Origin: Streptomyces tsukubensis
GTDB lineage: Bacteria; Actinomycetota; Actinomycetes; Streptomycetales; Streptomycetaceae
Length of the DNA: 64,000 nt
Reading direction: 5' to 3'
Assembly: GCF_003932715.1 (NCBI RefSeq)
Contig: NZ_CP020700.1
Location: forward strand, 868,001 to 932,000
Numbering within the stretch: the stretch's first letter is position 1; each line of letters opens with the position of its first letter. Made by a program: the position numbers and the translations under genes. Of the stretch, positions 28,301 to 37,821 are shown piece by piece. The notes under the pieces were generated by a model, which worked only from the letters and a program-made list of their open reading frames with translations, did no database searches and was not told where the DNA came from.

Positions 28301-28759
28301 ACCTACCTCCGCCAACACCTCCCCGACCACCTCATCCCCACCCACATCACCACCCACCACCAACTCCCCCTCACCCCCAACGGCAAAATCGACAAACGCG
28401 CACTGTCCCGGTTCGCCGCTCCCCCGGCCGAGGAGGGCGGACGGACGGCCGGCACTCCGCTGGAGGAGATCGTCTGCGCCCTCTTCGCGGAGGTGCTGGA
28501 CCTCGCGGAACCGCCGTCCGCGGAAGCCGACTTCTTCACCCTCGGCGGCCACTCCCTGCTCGCCGCCAAGCTCGCCAACCGCCTCGGCCGCGCCCTGGAG
28601 CTGAAACTCACCCTCCGGGACGTGTTCCGGCACCCCACGCCCGCCCGGCTGGCCACGCATATCGAAACCCGCCCGGCCGACACCACGACCGCCCCCGAAC
28701 CGCGCCGCGCCAGGCCCGTCCTGCGCCGCCGCACCGACCAGGAACGGATCACCTCATGA
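22388..28759 (+). CDS. Non-ribosomal peptide synthetase, two modules (C-A-T-C-A-T)
   Basis: A 2123-residue synthetase. Order: C (about 8-445, HHLVNDG at 141), A (449-955), T (GGHS, Ser about 1003), C (1060-1500, HHIATDG), A (1504-2010), T (Ser about 2056). It adds two residues; neither module has an epimerase. The upstream C may accept a starter from another carrier protein. The two A domains are identical from before the [11 protein letters not shown] motif to the carrier domain, so they should select the same amino acid. My reading of the specificity code is D-A-L-Q-Y-G-G-G-F-K, which I cannot match to a substrate. ATG 22388 has AGGAG 7 nt upstream. The gene overlaps the thioesterase ATG by 4 bp. 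Confidence 0.95.
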   Translation: MSPKASVRLPLSAAQREIWLAHTLDPSGRSYNFGEYRELRGRVDPELVRAAFRQLAVETDAMRIRGVGADGDGPWQTLHADPGDQEPALVDLSGAEDPAAAARDWMAAELARPFDLAADWLTRHALVKAGEELWFSFLGVHHLVNDGAGQSLLGARLVELYEDAAAGEPWRPSPFGSLAELLAEETGYLESPQAAEDRAYWVAKTADPPPAARIAGGRSAPVPPGSLPFVRRTVTLPATYTRQLREVARAHGAPWTRAVIALVAAYVHQASGTDAEELTLALPVRARIGERARSTPAMMSNIIPLRLPVPAGGTLAGLLGAVVTEVRQGLRRQRTRFEEFGPEGAPGRPPVSLQLNIMAFAPGMRFFGVPATQHNLSNGPVDGLAVAVYDLGPEDGLRIDFDAAPESCDTAAVAAHQDRFVRFVGTALAAPEEPLSALELMDEGERRLVLHEWTGVTAPVDERPLTERFEEQARIRPDAIAVVFGEDHLTYGRLDTEANRLAHHLRDTTGLGRGDLAGILVDRSLPLATAILAVLKTGAAYTLLDPDYPDLRLTGIAADAGIAALVTTEGYAHRVPGPWPVVRVDSEAPAIAERPGTRPESVLTGDDSACVMFTSGSTGRPKGILSSHRNLTSTVTGQTYCTFGPGETFLQCSPVSWDAFSLEFWGALLHGGTTVLQPGQRPEPALIAHLTPHHHITMLQLSSSLFNYLTDEHPTTFTTTHTVYTGGEPASPTHIHTLQQHHPHLTITNGYGPAESLGFTTTHTIPQPTTNNPTTQPTPIGTPLTNKHAYILDHHLQPVPPGTTGELYLTGHGIAHGYLTQPTTTATRFTPNPYGPPGTRLYRTGDQAHWDTHGNLHYTGRTDTQIKIRGFRIEPTEIENTLTTHPHITQATTTHTNNQLTAHITTTPNTTTTPHDIRTYLRQHLPDHLIPTHITTHHQLPLTPNGKIDKRALSRFAAPPAEEGGRTAGTPLEEIVCALFAEVLDLAEPPSAEADFFTLGGHSLLAAKLANRLSSALDAPLGLPDVFRRPTPARLAEQLAELTGRGAAPAPPAVAGPRPERLPLSFAQQRLWLVNGLEAGGTAYNVPLSVRLEGPLDPAALRAAVRDVMERHEPLRTRITVLDGEPCQLVDPVGAAPFEVRDIAPDAVEPELTAAAGHVFDLAAEAPLRVTLLRTGPESAVLLVLLHHIATDGQSLGPLFADLSAAYAARLAGRSPDPAPIPLAYADHALWQRSALTGPVLDGQLAYWRRALAELPQELGLVHDRPRPPAAGGRGGAVAVDFGADLGRRISGLARAERCTPFMVVQAALAATLTRLGAGTDIPLGSPVAGRAHTGLAGLVGFFVNTLVLRTDTSGDPEFRALLRRVRDTDLDAFAHQDAPFDLVLEAVNPQRSLARHPLFQVCLAVENGPAPTPDFPGVRSGPVVPVATGAVKFDLEFLLHTGGADGGPDGLAGTVLYSHDVFERASVERITGMLRRTLEQAVEAPELRLSRLDPMSARDRHRVLHEWTGVTAPVDERPLTERFEEQARIRPDAIAVVFGEDHLTYGRLDTEANRLAHHLRDTTGLGRGDLAGILVDRSLPLATAILAVLKTGAAYTLLDPDYPDLRLTRTGTDAGITALLTAGEQCGRLTGPWPEVPFDRLQLPELPDNAPGIAIGPEDPACVMFTSGSTGRPKGILSSHRNLTSTVTGQTYCTFGPGETFLQCSPVSWDAFSLEFWGALLHGGTTVLQPGQRPEPALIAHLTPHHHITMLQLSSSLFNYLTDEHPTTFTTTHTVYTGGEPASPTHIHTLQQHHPHLTITNGYGPAESLGFTTTHTIPQPTTNNPTTQPTPIGTPLTNKHAYILDHHLQPVPPGTTGELYLTGHGIAHGYLTQPTTTATRFTPNPYGPPGTRLYRTGDQAHWDTHGNLHYTGRTDTQIKIRGFRIEPTEIENTLTTHPHITQATTTHTNNQLTAHITTTPNTTTTPHDIRTYLRQHLPDHLIPTHITTHHQLPLTPNGKIDKRALSRFAAPPAEEGGRTAGTPLEEIVCALFAEVLDLAEPPSAEADFFTLGGHSLLAAKLANRLGRALELKLTLRDVFRHPTPARLATHIETRPADTTTAPEPRRARPVLRRRTDQERITS
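24212..25422 (+). repeat. 1.2-kb A-domain core, copy 1, with atypical codon use
   Basis: This 1211-bp block in module 1 appears base-for-base identical to 27371-28581 (offset 3159). From about 24310 to 25240 the coding style differs from the surroundings: CAA, GAA and AAA replace CAG, GAG and AAG, CCA and GGA are frequent, and long CCACCACC-like runs occur. A second block just upstream (23732-24049 versus 26897-27214) is about 98% identical, and the roughly 160 bp between the blocks are not conserved. This fits recent gene conversion or duplication of an A-domain core of foreign codon style. Confidence 0.9.
27371..28581 (+). repeat. 1.2-kb A-domain core, copy 2
   Basis: Second copy of the A-domain core in NRPS1 module 2. 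The identity runs from just before the A3 motif to the middle of the carrier domain and stops abruptly there: copy 1 continues CGGCTCTCGT, copy 2 CGCCTCGGCC. The sharp borders inside domains fit recombination and not duplication of a whole module. Confidence 0.9.
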
Positions 28760-29553
28760 CCGACGGGACCTTCCCCCTCCCCAACGCCGACGACATCGTC
28801 TGGGACCTCCCCGGCGACGGACCGCAGCGCACCGCACTGCTGGTCCTGCCGCACGCGGGCGGCAACGCCCACGCCTACTCCGCATGGCGGGACCGGCTCC
28901 CGGCGGACGTACGGCTGCTGATCGGCCAGTACCCGGGCCGGGGTGCCCGCTACGCCGAGGAACTCCCCACGACCATCGCGGATCTGGCCGGGCCGGTGGC
29001 GGCGGCGCTCCCCGATGATCTCCCGGACGATCTGGTGGTCCTCGGCCACAGCATGGGCTCGCTGGTCGCCTTCGAGGTGGTACGGCGGCTCGCCGCGGCC
29101 GGGCGGCCGGCCCGGGCCCTGGTGGCCTCGGCCTGCCGGGCCCCGTTCCTGCCGAACCCCAGCGCGGTGTATCCGGAGCGCCTCGACGACGACCAGCTCG
29201 TCGCCGCCATCAAGGAGCGGGGCGGTACCGACGACGGGATCCTCGACGAACCCGAGCTGCGCGAGATCGTCATCCCGTCGATCCGCGCCGACTTCGCCAT
29301 CGACGACGTGTACCGGTGCACCGCCGACGAGGCCTCGGTCGACTGCCCGGTCACCGTCATCGGCGGCGATCAGGACCCCGTGGTGCCGGTCACGGCACTG
29401 GGCCGCTGGGCCGAGATCACCGCGGCCGGGTTCGCGGAGCACGTGCTGCCCGGCGGCCACTTCTACTTCCAGCAGCAGCTGCCCGCCTTCTTCGCCCTGC
29501 TGGACACCGTGCTCGCGCCCGCGCCCGGCGCGCTCGCCGCCTCCGCCGCCTGA
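28756..29553 (+). CDS. Type II thioesterase
   Basis: A 265-residue alpha/beta hydrolase that clears stalled or misprimed residues from carrier proteins. The N-terminal LVLPHAGGNAHAYSAW motif, the nucleophile motif GHSMGS (Ser about 99) and the late catalytic His in LPGGHFYF are typical of RifR/GrsT-type editing thioesterases. The ATG at 28756 overlaps the NRPS1 stop by 4 bp, which sets the start within a much longer open frame and shows co-translation. Confidence 0.94.
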   Translation: MTDGTFPLPNADDIVWDLPGDGPQRTALLVLPHAGGNAHAYSAWRDRLPADVRLLIGQYPGRGARYAEELPTTIADLAGPVAAALPDDLPDDLVVLGHSMGSLVAFEVVRRLAAAGRPARALVASACRAPFLPNPSAVYPERLDDDQLVAAIKERGGTDDGILDEPELREIVIPSIRADFAIDDVYRCTADEASVDCPVTVIGGDQDPVVPVTALGRWAEITAAGFAEHVLPGGHFYFQQQLPAFFALLDTVLAPAPGALAASAA

Positions 29554-29613
29554 CCACCCCCGGCGCCGTACCCCTCAACCCCGCCCCACCTACCGATGCA
29601 GAGGACTGTTCCG

Positions 29614-30648
29614 ATGACGACCTTCGCCGACGCCCCCGTCCTGGGCGGACTGAACGTGATCCGCGAGCCGGGCAGGCCCGCCGTCGTGATCACCCCCGGC
29701 CACGGCTCCGCCGAGGCCGCCGCCGCCTGGCTGACCGAGCACCGGGCCGCCGTCCAGGCCGAGCTGCACCGCTCCGGCGCGGTGCTGCTGCGCGGGCTGC
29801 CCATCCATGACGCGGCCTCCTTCGCCACCGCCCGCGACGCACTCGTCGAACAGCGCGCCGGATACAAGGAGAAGGCGACCCCGCGCACCGACTTCGGCGA
29901 GGGGGTGTTCTCCTCCACCGATCTCCCGGCCGCCCAGCCGATCAGACTGCACAACGAGAACAGCTACACCCTGGACTTCCCGGGGGTGCTGCTCTTCGGC
30001 TGCATCACCGCCCCCGAGGAGGGCGGGGCCACCACCGTCGGAGATATGCGGGAGGCGCTGAGACTGCTCCCGGACGGGCTGCGGGCCAGGTTCGAGGAGG
30101 CCGGCTGGCTGCTCGTGCGGAACTACTCCGAACTGGCCGGCCTGCCCTGGTACACGACCTTCGCGACGGAGGACCGGGCGGTCGCGGAGGCCTACTGCGA
30201 CGAGAACACCATCGGGTACGAGTGGCTCGACGACGACTCCCTGATCACCCGGCAGCGCCGCTCGGCGGTGATCACGCACCCGGTGACCGGGGAGCGGGTC
30301 TGGTTCAACCACTTCGCGTTCTGGAACAGCCGCACCCTCGACCCGGACGTCCGCGAGGTGCTGGAGGAGACGTACGGCCCGGACGGACTCCCCTTCAACA
30401 CCTATCTGGGCGACGGAACCCGGCTCACGGACGCCGAGGTCGACGCCGTCAACGAGGTCTACGACCGGGTCACGGTCCGCGAGAGCTGGCAGCGGGGCGA
30501 TCTGATGCTGGTGGACAACATCCTCTGCGCCCACGGGCGGGAGGCCTTCACCGGCGACCGGAAGATCCTCGTCGCCATGGGCGAACCGGTCGCGCTCGCC
30601 GACTGCTCCCCCGCCACCCAGCCGTCCACCACCGTCCACGGGGAGTGA
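29614..30648 (+). CDS. SyrP-like Fe(II)/2-oxoglutarate-dependent hydroxylase
   Basis: A 344-residue non-heme iron dioxygenase of the TauD/SyrP type. The iron ligands are seen as HNE (His about 113, Glu 115, in RLHNENSYTLDFPG) and a distal His (about 307, in NILCAHGREAF), and Arg in RKILVAMGEP would bind 2-oxoglutarate. SyrP-type enzymes beta-hydroxylate amino acids, usually Asp/Asn/Gln-like, while they sit on an NRPS carrier. ATG 29614 is preferred over ATG 29596 because AGAGGAC lies 7 nt upstream. The next gene encodes a free-standing A-T protein, a plausible carrier for its substrate. Confidence 0.88.
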   Translation: MTTFADAPVLGGLNVIREPGRPAVVITPGHGSAEAAAAWLTEHRAAVQAELHRSGAVLLRGLPIHDAASFATARDALVEQRAGYKEKATPRTDFGEGVFSSTDLPAAQPIRLHNENSYTLDFPGVLLFGCITAPEEGGATTVGDMREALRLLPDGLRARFEEAGWLLVRNYSELAGLPWYTTFATEDRAVAEAYCDENTIGYEWLDDDSLITRQRRSAVITHPVTGERVWFNHFAFWNSRTLDPDVREVLEETYGPDGLPFNTYLGDGTRLTDAEVDAVNEVYDRVTVRESWQRGDLMLVDNILCAHGREAFTGDRKILVAMGEPVALADCSPATQPSTTVHGE

Positions 30649-30656
30649 GCACCGCC

Positions 30657-32468
30657 ATGACCGCAGTCCTGCCCGAGCGCACCCGCCCCCTCGCCGCCCC
30701 TGCACCGCACGATCTGCTGGAGCGGCTCGCCGCCGCCCCCGGCGGCCGTACCGCCGTGATCGCCGCCGACCACGAGCTGACCTTCGACGAACTCCGCACC
30801 GGCGCCATGCGGATCGCGGCCGGGCTCGCCGCCCACGGCGTGGGCCCCGAATCCGTCGTCGCGCTCTGCCTGCCGCGCGGCGCGGCGCTGGTCACCGCAC
30901 TGATCGGCACCCTCACCGCGGGCGCCGCCTATCTCCCCGTGGACCCGAAGCTGCCCGCCGAACGGCGCCGCTATCTGGTGACGGACTCCGGCGCCGACGC
31001 CGTGATCACCCTCGACGGCGGACCGGACGGCGCGCTCCCGGCCGGGGTGCCCCGGCTCGGCCTCGCGGAACTGCTCTCCGGAGACGCCCCCGGCCCCGGC
31101 TACCGGCCGGTCCCGGTGACCGCGGACACCCTCGCGTACGTCATCTACACCTCGGGCTCGACGGGCCGCCCCAAGGGCGTCGAAATCGCCCGGGGCGCGG
31201 CGGCCCGGCTGCTCACCGAGCTGGAGGACACGGGGATCGCGACGGGCGACGGCGCCCGGGTGGGCTGGAACGCCTCCCCGTCCTTCGACGCCTCCGTACA
31301 GCAGTGGGTCCGGGTCTGCCGCGGCGACACCCTCGTCATGGTCGACGACGAGACCCGCGCCGACCCCGCACTGCTCGCCGCGTTCACCGACGAGCAGTCC
31401 CTCACCGATCTCGACCTCACTCCCTCGCACGCCGAACCGCTGCTGGACCTGCTCTCCGCCGACGGCGGGCCGCGTCCGCTGACCCTGCTGATCGGCGGCG
31501 AGGCGATCGGCCCCGCCCTCTGGTCCCGGATCGCGGAGCTGACCGCGGCGGGCACGGTCCGTGCCGTCAATCTGTACGGCCCCACCGAGTGCACCGTGGA
31601 CGCCACCGCCGGGTGGATCGAACCCGCCGGGCGGACCCCGCACATCGGCGGTGTGCTGCCCGGGCTGCGGATGCGGGTGCTGGACGAGAAGCTGGCGCCC
31701 GTCGGCACCGAAGGGACCGGCGAACTGTATCTGGCCGGGCCCCGGGTGGGCCGCGGCTACCGCAACCGGCCCGGTCTCACCGCCGAACGGTTCACCGCCG
31801 ACACCGGTCCCGACGCCGAACCCGGCGGGCGGATGTACCGCACCGGAGATCTGGTACGACTCCTCCCCGACGGCCGGCTCGACTGTCTCGGCCGGGCCGA
31901 CGGCCAGGTGAAGCTGCGGGGCTTCCGGATCGAACTCCCCGAGATCGAAGCCGCCATGACCGCCCACGGCTCCGTCACCGAGGCCGTCGCCGTCCTCCGG
32001 GACGACGTCCACGGCGCTCCCGGCATCGTCGGCTACTACCGGGCCGCGGCACCGGTCACCGAGACGGCACTCACGGAGCTGCTGGCGGCTTCGCTGCCCG
32101 CGTACATGGTGCCCTCCGTGCTGGTCGCCGTGGACCGCTTCCCGACCACCGTCAACGGCAAGCTGGACCGGGCCGCGCTGCCCGCACCACCGTCAGGCGC
32201 CCCGGCCCCGGCCGTCGCGGACAGCGGTCTCTCGGCCTCGGAGCGGCTGATCGGGGACGTGTGGACGACCGTCCTGCGGGCGTCGTCCGTCGGCCCCGAC
32301 GACAACTTCTTCAAGCTGGGCGGCCATTCGCTGCTGGCCATCAAGCTGGTGTCGCGGGTCCGGTCCGAGCTGGGCGTGGCCCTGCCGGTGAAGGCCGTCT
32401 ACGCCCATCCGCGGCTGCGGGACCTCGCCGCGCACATCGACGGGCTCGTCGCAGCCCAGGACGGATGA
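30657..32468 (+). CDS. Free-standing NRPS adenylation-carrier protein (A-T), Gln-like code
   Basis: A 603-residue didomain. The A domain (about 20-520) shows [33 protein letters not shown] and NGKLDRAAL, and a T domain follows (GGHSLLAI, Ser about 558). There is no condensation domain. My alignment to the GrsA positions gives D-A-Q-D-L-G-L-V-D-K, one residue from the glutamine code. It could load its own T for hydroxylation by the upstream SyrP-like enzyme, or charge the A-less modules that follow. ATG 30657 is used; GTG 30645, overlapping the hydroxylase stop, is an alternative start. Confidence 0.9.
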   Translation: MTAVLPERTRPLAAPAPHDLLERLAAAPGGRTAVIAADHELTFDELRTGAMRIAAGLAAHGVGPESVVALCLPRGAALVTALIGTLTAGAAYLPVDPKLPAERRRYLVTDSGADAVITLDGGPDGALPAGVPRLGLAELLSGDAPGPGYRPVPVTADTLAYVIYTSGSTGRPKGVEIARGAAARLLTELEDTGIATGDGARVGWNASPSFDASVQQWVRVCRGDTLVMVDDETRADPALLAAFTDEQSLTDLDLTPSHAEPLLDLLSADGGPRPLTLLIGGEAIGPALWSRIAELTAAGTVRAVNLYGPTECTVDATAGWIEPAGRTPHIGGVLPGLRMRVLDEKLAPVGTEGTGELYLAGPRVGRGYRNRPGLTAERFTADTGPDAEPGGRMYRTGDLVRLLPDGRLDCLGRADGQVKLRGFRIELPEIEAAMTAHGSVTEAVAVLRDDVHGAPGIVGYYRAAAPVTETALTELLAASLPAYMVPSVLVAVDRFPTTVNGKLDRAALPAPPSGAPAPAVADSGLSASERLIGDVWTTVLRASSVGPDDNFFKLGGHSLLAIKLVSRVRSELGVALPVKAVYAHPRLRDLAAHIDGLVAAQDG

Positions 32469-32478
32469 GGACACTTCC

Positions 32479-35400
32479 GTGAACCCATTGTCGTTCGCCC
32501 AGCGCCGTCTCTGGTTCCTGGGGCGGCTGGCGGGCCCCTCGGCCGCCTACAACGCCCCGGTAGTGCTCCGGCTGGACGGGGTGCCCGACCCGGCGGTGCT
32601 CGGCGCGGCCCTCGTCGACGTCGTCGAACGGCACGAGGTGCTGCGCACCGTACTGCCCGCGGGGCCGGACGCCGAGCCCGGGACGGAGGTACGGGACGCC
32701 TCGGCGCTGCCGCCGCCGGAGGTGGTCCACTGCCCGGCGTCCGAGGTGGAGGACCGGGTGGCCGCGTTCGTACGGGAGCCGCTCGACGTCACCGCCGGGC
32801 TCCCGCTGCGGGTCGCGCTGTTCGTCCCGCAGGACGCGGCGGCCGGGCCCGGAAGCGGAACCGACGGGGGCGATGCTGCTGACGGGCCCCGGTCCGTGCT
32901 GGTGCTGCTCGTGCATCACATCGCCACCGACGGCTGGTCCGTCCGCCCGCTGCTGCGCGATCTGGACACCGCCTGCACGGCCCGGCTCGCGGGCCGGGCG
33001 CCCGCCTGGGAGCCGCTGCCGGTCCAGTACGCCGACTACGCGCTCTGGCAGCGGGACCTGCTCGGTGACCCGGGCGATCCGGGGAGCCTCGCGGCGGAGC
33101 AGCTCGCGCACTGGCGGCGGGTACTCGACGGGGCGCCCGGGGTGACGCCCCTGCCCATGGACCGGCCGCGGCCCGCCGAACCGTCCGGGCGCGGGGCGAC
33201 CCTGACCGCGCACATCCCGGCCGCCGACCACGGCGCTCTGCTGGCCGTGGCCCGGGAGCACGGGGCCAGTGCGCCGATGGTGGTACGGGCCGCCCTGGCG
33301 GCCGCGCTCTCCGCGGCCGGCTGCGGCTCCGACCTGGTGATCGGCACCCCGGTCGCGGGCCGCCCCGAGGAGGAGCTGAACGACCTCGTCGGGTTCTTCG
33401 TCAACACCCTGGCCCTGCGGACGGACGTATCGGGCGAGCCGACCCCGGCGGCGCTCGTCGAACGGGTCCGCGACGCCGATCTCATCGCGTACGAACACCA
33501 GGACCTGCCCTTCGAACTGCTGGTGGAGGAGCTGGCGCCCGAACGGTCCCTCGGCCACCATCCGCTGTTCCAGGTGATGCTGACCGTCGACGGTGCCGAG
33601 GGCCCGGAGGGCGCCAGGTCCGCCGGGCCGGTACCGCTGGGGCCGGGGCTGACCGGTGTCCAGGGCACCGCGGATCTCGCGGCCGCCAAATTCGACCTCA
33701 CCTTCTTCTGCGCCCGGCTGGCGGCCCCCGACGGCTCCCCCGCCGGACTCGACCTGGCACTGGGCTACGCCGTCGACCTGTTCGACGAGGCCACGGCGGA
33801 ACTGCTCCTGGACCTCTTCGTCCGGGCCCTGAAGGCCTTCGCCCACGCCCCCGGGCTGCCGCTCGGCCCGACGTCCCTGACCACTGCGGAGGAGCGGGTC
33901 GCACTGACGGCCCGTCATACGGCGGCGGTGCGGACCACCGTGACACCGCCCACCGTCCGGGCCGGTCGGCGCGATCTCGGCGCCCCCCGGGAGGAGATCC
34001 TCCGCGGGCTCTTCGCCGAAGTCCTGGGCCGCCCCCGGATCGGGCCGGACGACAGCTTCTTCCGCACCGGCGGGCATTCGCTCCTCGCGGGCAGGCTGGT
34101 CAACCGGATCCGGGCCGTCCTGGGCCTGGAGGCAGGCATCCGGGATCTGTTCCTGGCCCCCACCCCGGCGGCCCTGCACCGCAGGCTCACCGAGGCCGCC
34201 CGGACGGGAGCGGGCGCCGTGCCCCGACCCGTACCGCGGCGGATACCGGAGTCCGCACGGCCGGAGCGGCTGCCGCTGTCGGCGTCGCAGCGGGCGCTCT
34301 GGCTGCTCGCCCGGATCGACGGACCGTCCGCCGCGTACAACGCGCCGGTCGTGCTCCGGCTCGACGGTACGCCCGACCCGGCCGCACTCGGCGCGGCCCT
34401 CGCCGACGTCGTCGTACGGCACGAGGTGCTGCGCACCGCCTATCCGCAGCTCGGCGGGGAACCGTACCAGCTGATCACGGCCGATTTCGCTCCCGTCCTC
34501 GCCACCGTCCCGTGCACCGGCCCGGATGAACTCGAACGGCGGGTGGTCGAGTTCGGCCGGACACCGCTCGACCCCACCGACGGGGTCCCGCTGCGGGCGG
34601 CGCTGTTCACCACCGGCGGCGGGGGCTGCGCCCTGGTCCTGCTGGTCCACCACATCGCCGTCGACGGCTGGTCCCTCGCGCCGCTGCTGCACGATCTGGA
34701 CACCGCCTACACGGCCCGGCTCGCGGGCCGGGCGCCCGCCTGGGAGCCGCTGCCGCTCGGCTATGCCGACTACGCGCTCTGGCAGCAGGAGCTGCTCGCC
34801 GAGCCGGACACCCTCCTGGACCACTGGCGGAAGGCGCTGGACGGACTGCCGGAGCGGACGGACCTGCCGTACGACCGGCCCCGGCCGGCCGAACCCACCG
34901 GCCGCGGCGGCACCGTCACCGCCCGGCTCGGCCCCGAGGCGCACAGCGGGCTGGCCGCGCTCGCCCGGGAGCGGAACGCCAGCCTGTTCATGGTGGTACG
35001 GGCGGCCCTCGCCGCCGGGCTGTCGGCGGCCGGGGCGGGCACCGACCTCGCCGTCGGCACCCCGGTGTCGGGGCGCTCCGACGCGGCGCTCCACGATCTC
35101 GTCGGCTGCTTCGTCAACTCCCTGGTGCTGCGGGCCGACACCTCCGGCGATCCCACGGCCGCGGAGCTGGTGGACCGGGTCCGGGAGGTGGACCTCGCCG
35201 CCTTCGACCATCAGGACCTGCCCTTCGAACTGCTGGTGGAGGAGTTGGGCGAGGCGTCCGGACGGGTCCTCGGCGAGCACCCCTTCTTCCGGGTGATGCT
35301 GACCGTACGGACCGCGGGTGCGGCGGTCGGCTCCGGCCCGGTCCGGCTCGGCCCGCTGACCGCCGACGCCGGGTCCGTCGATCTCGGGGCGGCGAAGTTC

Positions 35401-37791
35401 GATCTGAGCTTCCACTGCGAGGAGGAGGCCGACGGCGGACTGCGGCTGCTCCTCGGCTATGCGCGGGACGTGTTCGACGAGCCGACGGCCGCACTGCTGC
35501 TCGATGTGTACGGCAGGGCGCTCGCGGCGTTCGCCGCGGACGCGGGACGGCCGCTGTCCGCGCTCGGGCTGGTCACCGCGGCGGAGTCGGCGGGGCTTGC
35601 GGCCCGCAGGGAGCGGCTCGCCACGGCGGAGACGGAGGCAGCGGCGGAGGAGGCGTTCTCGCGGGCGGAGACCGGGCATCCCCGGGTGGAGCTGCTCTGC
35701 GGTCTGTTCGCGGAGGTACTCGACCGGCCGCGGGTCGGCCCCGGTGACAACTTCTTCCGCATCGGCGGGCATTCGCGGCTCGCGAGCCGGCTGGTCAACC
35801 GGATCCGGGCGGTCCTGGGCGTGGAGACGGGGATCCGTGATCTCTTCCTCGCGCCGACGCCCCTGGCGCTGCACGGGCGGCTCCCTGCGGGCCCGCTCGC
35901 CGGGGCGCGGCCGCCGCTGCGCCGTGCGGAGCGGCCCGAGCGGATCCCGCTCTCCCCTGCCCAGCGGCGGCTGTGGTTCACCGACCAGCTGGACGGGCCG
36001 TCGGCGGCGTACAACATCGCGCTGGTACGGCGGCTCGACCGGCCGCTGGACCCGGCCGTGCTCGCCGCCGCGCTCGCCGATGTCGCCGAACGGCACGAGG
36101 TGCTGCGGACCGTCTACCGGGTCGAGGGCGGGGAACCGTACCAGCTCGTCCTGGACGGGGCCCGGCCGCAGCTGGAGCTGGGCTTCCCCGTCGATCCGGC
36201 GGCCGCCGTGGACGAGGCGGCGGGCCAGGTCTTCGACCTGTCGCGCGATCTGCCGTTCCGGGCGCGGCTGTTCCTGCCCTCCGACGGCGGCGGGCAGCAG
36301 ACCCTGGTACTGCTGCTGCACCACATCGCGGCCGACGGCTGGTCCGTCGACTGCCTGCTCACCGATCTGGCCGCCGCCTACACCGCCCGGGCCGCGGGCT
36401 CGGCGCCCTGCTGGGCGCCCCTGCCCGTGCAGTACGCGGACTACGCGCTCTGGCAGCGGGAGCTCCTCGGCAGCGGGCAGGAGGACCGGCTCGGTTTCTG
36501 GGAACGGACCCTCGACGGGCTGCCGCCGCTGACGGATCTGCCCGCCGCCCGGCACCGGCCACCGGTGCCCTCCGGGCGGGGCGCGGTCACCGGATTCACC
36601 GTGCCGGGGCCGGTGCGGGCCGGTCTCGAACGGATCGCCCGGTCCACCGGCAGCACCCTGTTCATGGTGGTCCACGCGGCCCTCGCGGCCGTTCTCGCGC
36701 GCTGCGGCGCCGGGCCCGACCTCGCGGTCGGCACGGTGGTCGCGGGCCGGGACGACCAGGCACTCGGCGGTCTCGTCGGCTTCTTCGTCAATACGCTGGT
36801 GCTGCGCACCGACACCTCGGGCGACCCGTCCTTCGACGGGCTGGTGCGGCGGGTGCGGGAGGCCGATCTGGCGGCCTACGCCCACCAGGACGTGCCGTTC
36901 GACCTGGTCGTCGAAGAGGTCAACCCGCACCGTTCGTCGGCCCATCATCCGCTGGTGCAGGTGATGCTGCGGGTGGACCCGGAGCCGGACGGCGGCACGG
37001 GCGGCGGGACGGACGGGCCGCTGGCGGGTGAGGCACTGCCCTTCGGATCGTCGACCGCGAAGGCGGACCTGACGTTCGCGCTGGCGGGAGGCGCCGGGCA
37101 CAGCGGTCTGGACGGTGTCCTGGAGTATGCGACGGATCTGTACGAGGAAGCCGGGGCGGAGCGGCTGGCCGCCCTGCTCGTCGGCGCGCTGGCCCGGTTC
37201 GCGGCGGATCCCGGGACCCGGATCGGGGCGCTCCCGGACGGACCGGGGCGGCCGGGCCCGGGGCCTTGGGCGACCGTCGCGGGCTATCCGGTCGACCTCG
37301 GGCACGTCCGGGACGTCCTCGCCGCACGGCCCGGGGTCACCGGCGCGGAGGTCGCGGTCGACGACGGGCGGCTCACGGCCCGGCTGACGGGCGAGGTCAC
37401 GGAGGCGGAGGCCCAGTCGTGGGCGGCGGAACGGCTGCCGGAGTACGCGGTGCCGGGGCTGGTCACGGTGACGCGGCCCGGTGGCGGCCGCCCTGCGGGC
37501 CCCGGGGAGCCGCCACCCGGCGACGATCGGCTGCCGCTGGTGCTGGCGCTGTTCCGGGAGGTGCTCGACGGCAAGGAGGTGACGGAGGACGCGAACTTCT
37601 TCCGCTCGGGCGGGCATTCGCTGCTGGCGGTGCGCCTGCTGAATCGCGTCCGCGCGGAGCTGGGGCGTGAGCTGACGCTGCGGGACGTGTTCCGGCATCC
37701 GACACCGGTGGCGCTGGCGGGGCTGCTGGACGCGGCGCCGGTACCGCCCGCGGTGCCCGCGTTGAGGAGGAGGGTGAGGCGGGCGCGTTGA
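32479..37791 (+). CDS. NRPS lacking adenylation domains (C-T-C-T-C-T)
   Basis: A 1770-residue synthetase with three condensation and three carrier domains and no A domain. Each C has an intact site (HHIATDG, HHIAVDG, HHIAADG) and each T an intact Ser in GGHS (about 534, 1099 and 1714). In modules 1 and 2 the C runs straight into T. In module 3 about 70 residues near 1602-1672 ([18 protein letters not shown] to [11 protein letters not shown]) resemble the small C-terminal subdomain of an A domain, without its catalytic Lys motif: a likely relic. The carriers must be loaded in trans. Start is GTG 32479 with GAGGA upstream. A 245-bp palindromic element follows the gene. Confidence 0.94.
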   Translation: MNPLSFAQRRLWFLGRLAGPSAAYNAPVVLRLDGVPDPAVLGAALVDVVERHEVLRTVLPAGPDAEPGTEVRDASALPPPEVVHCPASEVEDRVAAFVREPLDVTAGLPLRVALFVPQDAAAGPGSGTDGGDAADGPRSVLVLLVHHIATDGWSVRPLLRDLDTACTARLAGRAPAWEPLPVQYADYALWQRDLLGDPGDPGSLAAEQLAHWRRVLDGAPGVTPLPMDRPRPAEPSGRGATLTAHIPAADHGALLAVAREHGASAPMVVRAALAAALSAAGCGSDLVIGTPVAGRPEEELNDLVGFFVNTLALRTDVSGEPTPAALVERVRDADLIAYEHQDLPFELLVEELAPERSLGHHPLFQVMLTVDGAEGPEGARSAGPVPLGPGLTGVQGTADLAAAKFDLTFFCARLAAPDGSPAGLDLALGYAVDLFDEATAELLLDLFVRALKAFAHAPGLPLGPTSLTTAEERVALTARHTAAVRTTVTPPTVRAGRRDLGAPREEILRGLFAEVLGRPRIGPDDSFFRTGGHSLLAGRLVNRIRAVLGLEAGIRDLFLAPTPAALHRRLTEAARTGAGAVPRPVPRRIPESARPERLPLSASQRALWLLARIDGPSAAYNAPVVLRLDGTPDPAALGAALADVVVRHEVLRTAYPQLGGEPYQLITADFAPVLATVPCTGPDELERRVVEFGRTPLDPTDGVPLRAALFTTGGGGCALVLLVHHIAVDGWSLAPLLHDLDTAYTARLAGRAPAWEPLPLGYADYALWQQELLAEPDTLLDHWRKALDGLPERTDLPYDRPRPAEPTGRGGTVTARLGPEAHSGLAALARERNASLFMVVRAALAAGLSAAGAGTDLAVGTPVSGRSDAALHDLVGCFVNSLVLRADTSGDPTAAELVDRVREVDLAAFDHQDLPFELLVEELGEASGRVLGEHPFFRVMLTVRTAGAAVGSGPVRLGPLTADAGSVDLGAAKFDLSFHCEEEADGGLRLLLGYARDVFDEPTAALLLDVYGRALAAFAADAGRPLSALGLVTAAESAGLAARRERLATAETEAAAEEAFSRAETGHPRVELLCGLFAEVLDRPRVGPGDNFFRIGGHSRLASRLVNRIRAVLGVETGIRDLFLAPTPLALHGRLPAGPLAGARPPLRRAERPERIPLSPAQRRLWFTDQLDGPSAAYNIALVRRLDRPLDPAVLAAALADVAERHEVLRTVYRVEGGEPYQLVLDGARPQLELGFPVDPAAAVDEAAGQVFDLSRDLPFRARLFLPSDGGGQQTLVLLLHHIAADGWSVDCLLTDLAAAYTARAAGSAPCWAPLPVQYADYALWQRELLGSGQEDRLGFWERTLDGLPPLTDLPAARHRPPVPSGRGAVTGFTVPGPVRAGLERIARSTGSTLFMVVHAALAAVLARCGAGPDLAVGTVVAGRDDQALGGLVGFFVNTLVLRTDTSGDPSFDGLVRRVREADLAAYAHQDVPFDLVVEEVNPHRSSAHHPLVQVMLRVDPEPDGGTGGGTDGPLAGEALPFGSSTAKADLTFALAGGAGHSGLDGVLEYATDLYEEAGAERLAALLVGALARFAADPGTRIGALPDGPGRPGPGPWATVAGYPVDLGHVRDVLAARPGVTGAEVAVDDGRLTARLTGEVTEAEAQSWAAERLPEYAVPGLVTVTRPGGGRPAGPGEPPPGDDRLPLVLALFREVLDGKEVTEDANFFRSGGHSLLAVRLLNRVRAELGRELTLRDVFRHPTPVALAGLLDAAPVPPAVPALRRRVRRAR

Positions 37792-37821
37792 GCCGCGGGC
37801 TCCGGTGCGGGGACTACTCAA

